DNA of 46,776 nucleotides, from assembly GCA_019359595.1 (NCBI GenBank), contig JAHHGZ010000054.1, forward strand, positions 1-46,776. The letters are read 5' to 3'. The notes under the pieces were generated by a model, which saw nothing but the letters and a program-made list of their open reading frames with translations, searched no databases and was not told the origin of the DNA. Position numbers and translations under genes: made by a program. Below are positions 43,255-46,776 of this stretch, piece by piece; positions within the stretch are counted from its first letter, which is position 1; each line of letters begins with the position of its first letter. Source of the stretch: Cyanomargarita calcarea GSE-NOS-MK-12-04C. Its GTDB lineage: Bacteria; Cyanobacteriota; Cyanobacteriia; Cyanobacteriales; Nostocaceae.

Positions 43255-45042
43255 CTACACCTTGGGTTTATAAGTCGAAGCAACATGCAATTCTTTCAAC
43301 TGCTTGGCATCCACACCAGAAGGTGCATCTGTCAACAAACATCTTGCTTGCTGCGTTTTCGGAAAAGCAATCACATCACGAATTGATTCTTCCCCAGCTA
43401 ACAACATTACCAACCGATCTAAACCGTAACCAAGCCCACCATGAGGGGGGACACCATACTCAAATGCTTCTAATAAAAACCCAAATTTGTTGTAGGCTTC
43501 TTCAGGAGATATACCAATCGTTTCAAACACTCGTTGTTGAAGTTCTGGTTGATAAATCCGCAGACTCCCACTGAGCATTTCAAAGCCGTTGTAGACTAAA
43601 TCGTAGGCTTGTGCCCGTGCGGTCTTTAAGTCGTCCATGTCATCTGGATGTGGGGCTGTAAACGGGTGGTGCAGTGCGTCTAGCCGTTTTTCTTCCGCAT
43701 TCCATTCAAACATCGGAAATTCTGTGACCCAGAGCAAGTTGATTTTTTCTGGATCGATTAATTTTAACTCTCTGGCGATCGCCTGCCGCAATCTATCTAA
43801 ACTTTTGTTAACAGTATTAACGTCAGCAGCACCAAAAAGTAACAGGTGTCCGGGTTTCGCCCCAGTCCGACGCAATATTTCTTGTTTTTGTGCTTCTGTC
43901 AAGTTGTCTTTAATTGCGCCAATGGTGTCGATTTCACCATCATCTCTGACTCGGATATAAGCTAAACCTTTAGCCCCGGCTTCGCTGGCTTCTTTGAATA
44001 AGTCGCCACCTGGTTTAATACGGACATTAGAAATGACATCATTGCCATTGGGGATGGGTAGGATTTTCACAATGCCACCGTTGGCAACGGCTTCTCGAAA
44101 GACTTTGAAACCAGAGTCTTTCATCATATCCGAAACGTTGACTAGTTCTAAAGCGTAACGGGTATCAGGTTTATCACTGCCGTAACGTTCCATCGCATCC
44201 GCGTAGGTGAGACGGGGCAAGGGAATGGGTAAGTCAATGCCTTTAACTGTCTTGAAAATATGAGCAACTAACCTTTCATTCAGTTCAAAAATTTCATCCT
44301 GAGACATGAAACTCATTTCCATGTCCAACTGGGTAAATTCTGGTTGTCTGTCAGCGCGTAAATCTTCGTCACGGAAGCAACGGGCAATTTGATAGTATCT
44401 ATCAAAGCCGGATACCATCAACAATTGTTTGAATAGCTGTGGTGATTGGGGTAGGGCAAACCATTCACCAGCACTAACGCGACTGGGTAGGATATAATCT
44501 CTCGCACCTTCAGGGGTGGAACGGGTGAGAATGGGGGTTTCAACTTCGATAAAGCCTTCCTGGTCTTCCAGAAAGCGACGGATGGCTTTGACGACTTGAT
44601 GACGCAGTTGCATATTTTTCGCCATGCGATCGCGTCGTAAATCGAGGTAACGATATTTTAGCCGCAAGTCTTCCCGGACGTTTTCGGTGTCAGCAGTGGA
44701 AACTTGGAACGGTAACTGCTTGCGGACAGCACTTAATACCTGGATTTTCTGCGCGTAGATTTCCACTTCCCCTGTAGGGATGCGGGTATTCAGGGATTCT
44801 TCGGGACGTTGGGTTACTGTACCCGTGATTTCGACGACATATTCATTGCGGAGAGCGTTCGCTGATTCGTAGGAATCTGGGGTGCGTTGCGGATCGCTGA
44901 CGATTTGCACAGTTCCAGAGCGATCGCGTAAATCTAAAAATATCACTCCCCCATGATCGCGGCGACGGTCTACCCATCCATTAATTGTAACTGTTTCTCC
45001 AATGTGTAACGAACGGAGTTCGCCGCAATAGTGAGTTCGCAT
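43255..45042 (-). CDS. aspS: Aspartyl-tRNA synthetase
   Basis: AspS charges tRNA-Asp with aspartate. The 595-residue protein is the bacterial type: an N-terminal anticodon-binding OB fold (about 1-105, [21 protein letters not shown] in part), class II motifs FIEVETPIL and [25 protein letters not shown] in part, a GAD insertion domain (about 290-415), and the final [13 protein letters not shown] motif 3. The first codons read MRTHYCGEL as in other cyanobacteria. The length is normal and no key block is missing. It is the only housekeeping gene at this end of the window. Confidence 0.97.
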   Translation of the reverse strand: MRTHYCGELRSLHIGETVTINGWVDRRRDHGGVIFLDLRDRSGTVQIVSDPQRTPDSYESANALRNEYVVEITGTVTQRPEESLNTRIPTGEVEIYAQKIQVLSAVRKQLPFQVSTADTENVREDLRLKYRYLDLRRDRMAKNMQLRHQVVKAIRRFLEDQEGFIEVETPILTRSTPEGARDYILPSRVSAGEWFALPQSPQLFKQLLMVSGFDRYYQIARCFRDEDLRADRQPEFTQLDMEMSFMSQDEIFELNERLVAHIFKTVKGIDLPIPLPRLTYADAMERYGSDKPDTRYALELVNVSDMMKDSGFKVFREAVANGGIVKILPIPNGNDVISNVRIKPGGDLFKEASEAGAKGLAYIRVRDDGEIDTIGAIKDNLTEAQKQEILRRTGAKPGHLLLFGAADVNTVNKSLDRLRQAIARELKLIDPEKINLLWVTEFPMFEWNAEEKRLDALHHPFTAPHPDDMDDLKTARAQAYDLVYNGFEMLSGSLRIYQPELQQRVFETIGISPEEAYNKFGFLLEAFEYGVPPHGGLGYGLDRLVMLLAGEESIRDVIAFPKTQQARCLLTDAPSGVDAKQLKELHVASTYKPKV

Positions 45043-45329
45043 AGGTCTTAATTTTGATGTTCTAGCTAGAGTTACAAGGAATGGCCAAAGTCCTACCCAT
45101 TATCTAGCATCAAAAGTAATTGTAATCGTTTTGGAGCGATAAAAATCTAATTTTAATAACTAATCTACCCGCAAAGCCTAAATAGAGGATGCGTCAATAA
45201 GTATATTTCAAAGCCCCAACACTCGTAGGGAAGGGGATAGAGGGGAGAAGGGAGTTAGGTTTCGGGGGTTTTGATGTTAATAATAATACTTTGAAAACAT
45301 CCTCTGAGTATCTGGGCGAACAGACCTAA

Positions 45330-45644
45330 TTAACTAGCTACAGCAATATCGCCGCTACTATCATCTTCATCTAACCCCAATCTTTCGTACAATTCACTAA
45401 CAGATTGAGGTTCGATTTTTTTTGTTTTCGCACGTTGTAAAGCAGTAAATAGGCGAGTAGAGTTTGCGGGGAAACGAAGTAAATAAAGAGTTTCTAATAA
45501 GCTTTCTAATTCTGCTTCAGACATCAATACAACATTTTTACCATCTGCAAGGCTAATCTTAATTACTTCATTATTTTCGATAACTTGATTACAGATATTA
45601 CCGAAATTTTCACCAACTTCTTCCGATGAAATTTTAACTGACAT
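45330..45644 (-). CDS. Phd/YefM-like antitoxin
   Basis: The 104-residue protein begins VKISSEEVGENFGNICNQVI, the Phd/YefM DNA-binding fold, and continues VIKISLADGKNVVLMSEAELESLLETLYL. The acidic C-terminus (residues 75-104) should be the disordered toxin-binding tail. It follows the toxin gene by 30 bases, contrary to the usual antitoxin-first order. A TTAGGA ribosome site lies before its ATG. It should repress its own promoter. Confidence 0.85.
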   Translation of the reverse strand: MSVKISSEEVGENFGNICNQVIENNEVIKISLADGKNVVLMSEAELESLLETLYLLRFPANSTRLFTALQRAKTKKIEPQSVSELYERLGLDEDDSSGDIAVAS

Positions 45645-45674
45645 AATTATAAAGTCCTAACTTTTGAAATATAT

Positions 45675-45962
45675 TTATTCATAATGATATCGAGCTTTCA
45701 GAAAATCTATTCGCTCATCGCTAACTAAGTAAATAAGGCGATGCTCTTGATTTATACGACGCGACCAACATCCAGAATACTCATATTTTAACGGTTCGGG
45801 CTTGCCAATGCCTTCAAATGGTTCTCGTAATATTTCCTTAACCATTTTGAGTATTCGCAACCCGATTTTTCTATCTTTGTCAACCCAGTATTCTAGGTCT
45901 TCTATAAATTCTGGCTGAAATACAGCTTCACGTTCTAGTTTAGTATCGCCCTCAGCACCCAT
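45675..45962 (-). CDS. yoeB: YoeB-family mRNA interferase toxin
   Basis: The 95-residue protein matches YoeB closely: PFEGIGKPEPLKYEYSGCWS, SRRINQEHRLIY and the final RYHYE. The residues equal to E. coli Glu46, Arg65, His83 and Tyr84 are all present (Glu50, Arg75, His93, Tyr94), so the enzyme should be an active ribosome-dependent RNase. The first 10 residues are extra, and no clear ribosome site precedes the ATG, so a slightly later start is possible. It is the first gene of the pair. Confidence 0.92.
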   Translation of the reverse strand: MGAEGDTKLEREAVFQPEFIEDLEYWVDKDRKIGLRILKMVKEILREPFEGIGKPEPLKYEYSGCWSRRINQEHRLIYLVSDERIDFLKARYHYE

Positions 45963-46189
45963 AAAATCAAAACCTGCAATCTTTTAGCTTATGCTCAATC
46001 ATCCTTTGCTAAATTTTCATTCAAGATGGCTTAAAATAAATATTTATGCTGGTCATGAAGTATTACAAATTATGAAGCAGTTGGGACAAAGTATTTTGTT
46101 GTAGAAAGACGTTTTTTTTCAAGGGTTAGGGTGGGCTGGAGAGCCTCACCCATTGAATTTCAAATATGCAAACTATATTTCGTGACTGC

Positions 46190-46588
46190 TTACTTCCCAG
46201 ATACAGGAGCATTAAAAGCATCCCAAGCGGCTTTGCCTGCAGCTTGGACGCGATCGCCGAATTCTCCGATCTCTTTCATCAACAGGTGCCAATTACTTTC
46301 TGCTTCTTGCTGTACTGTTGCCCAAGAACGTTCGATGCGATCGCGTTCGATTAATTTATCACGTTCAATGGCTTCGCGTGCCTGACGGACTGCACTCAAA
46401 TATGTCTCACGGGTGAGGGTACCAGCAGATTGCGCTTCGGTTTGGGCACGATTTTTAATGGCATCAATCAGGGCTTTGGTTTCACGCTTGAGTTCATCTG
46501 TTTCGCCAACCATTTCGGTTTCCACTACTTCGTTGGTTACTGGTCTGACTACTACTACTTCGAGATTATCGTTGGGATCGAAAGTCAT
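46190..46588 (-). CDS. Unrecognised charged helical protein
   Basis: I do not recognise this 132-residue family. It begins MTFDPNDNLEVVVVRPVTNE with a Val-rich strand, followed by a long highly charged helical stretch from about residue 28 (ELKRETKALIDAIKNRAQTE to IERDRIERSWATVQQE) with coiled-coil character. The end is AAWDAFNAPVSGK. No signal, membrane helix or Cys is present. A GGAG ribosome site occurs before the ATG. It may be a conserved cyanobacterial protein of structural or stress role. It is followed by a gap to the YoeB gene. Confidence 0.6.
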   Translation of the reverse strand: MTFDPNDNLEVVVVRPVTNEVVETEMVGETDELKRETKALIDAIKNRAQTEAQSAGTLTRETYLSAVRQAREAIERDKLIERDRIERSWATVQQEAESNWHLLMKEIGEFGDRVQAAGKAAWDAFNAPVSGK

Positions 46589-46776
46589 AATTAAATCTCC
46601 TTTTTATTTGCTTGGAAATTTGTATAGAAGTTACAACAGTAGTTGCCGCTATTGACACTCTCAGGTCTAAAGACACTGAGATTCTGCTGACAAAACTAAC
46701 TTAGAAACTGGTTTTCTCTCCGAACCAATCCACAGTTGAATTCTCGCTACGGATGTCAAAGTCCGTCTACCCAGTA

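Noticed and set aside
1-46776. CRISPR array
   Set aside because: The tandem repeats present have no regular unique spacers, and no cas genes are seen.

Overview
The window looks like chromosome from a filamentous, Nostoc-like (probably heterocystous) cyanobacterium. The support is scattered HIP1 octamers (GCGATCGC), heptanucleotide tandem repeats, families of small dispersed hairpins in most intergenic gaps, and cyanobacterial small proteins (a Nif11 leader-like peptide, a PirA-like regulator, DUF1400 and DUF2301 proteins). Species cannot be named from sequence alone.

Layout. 1-9.9 kb: possible 5' end of a group II intron at the left edge, an NmrA-like oxidoreductase, a Nif11-type peptide, a penicillin-acylase-family enzyme, an overlapping small-protein/HNH nuclease pair, a TrmJ-type RNA methyltransferase, a membrane-anchored serine hydrolase of the class A beta-lactamase fold and a GHL10-type glycosidase. 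10-13.4 kb: dprA, a secreted DUF1400-SGNH fusion and a small lipoprotein. 13.8-19.4 kb: three codirectional genes for a membrane-anchored PstS-like binding protein, a vWA-like membrane protein with a poor metal site, and a 1092-residue tubulin/FtsZ-superfamily protein with a C-terminal zinc ribbon. This is the best candidate here for a poorly described system, probably envelope remodelling or sensing. 20-24.3 kb: a VapBC-type toxin-antitoxin pair, a GT39-type membrane glycosyltransferase, DUF2301 and COG3650 proteins, and a PirA-like 51-residue protein with its own terminator.

24.4-41.1 kb is an exopolysaccharide locus. Reading leftwards from 38.6 kb it holds a Wzc-type tyrosine autokinase, an exporter-type ABC protein, an HlpA-like glycosyltransferase, an O-antigen-ligase/Wzy-like polymerase, two GT4 enzymes, a GT2 enzyme, a WecG/TagA enzyme, a GH10 xylanase-like hydrolase and a polyprenyl-phosphate sugar transferase. 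A divergent GT4 gene lies across a 1.36 kb non-coding gap. Together they could start a lipid-linked sugar, extend it, move and polymerise it, and trim it. Several neighbouring genes overlap by 4-17 bases, which suggests co-transcription.

41.2-46.8 kb: an AT-rich type II restriction-modification pair, aspS, a YoeB/YefM-type toxin-antitoxin pair with the toxin gene first, and an unrecognised charged helical protein. Dispersed repeats matter here: a composite element of GAAGGAA heptamers plus a conserved core occurs at three places, and repeat sequence appears to encode the C-terminal tails of two glycosyltransferases.
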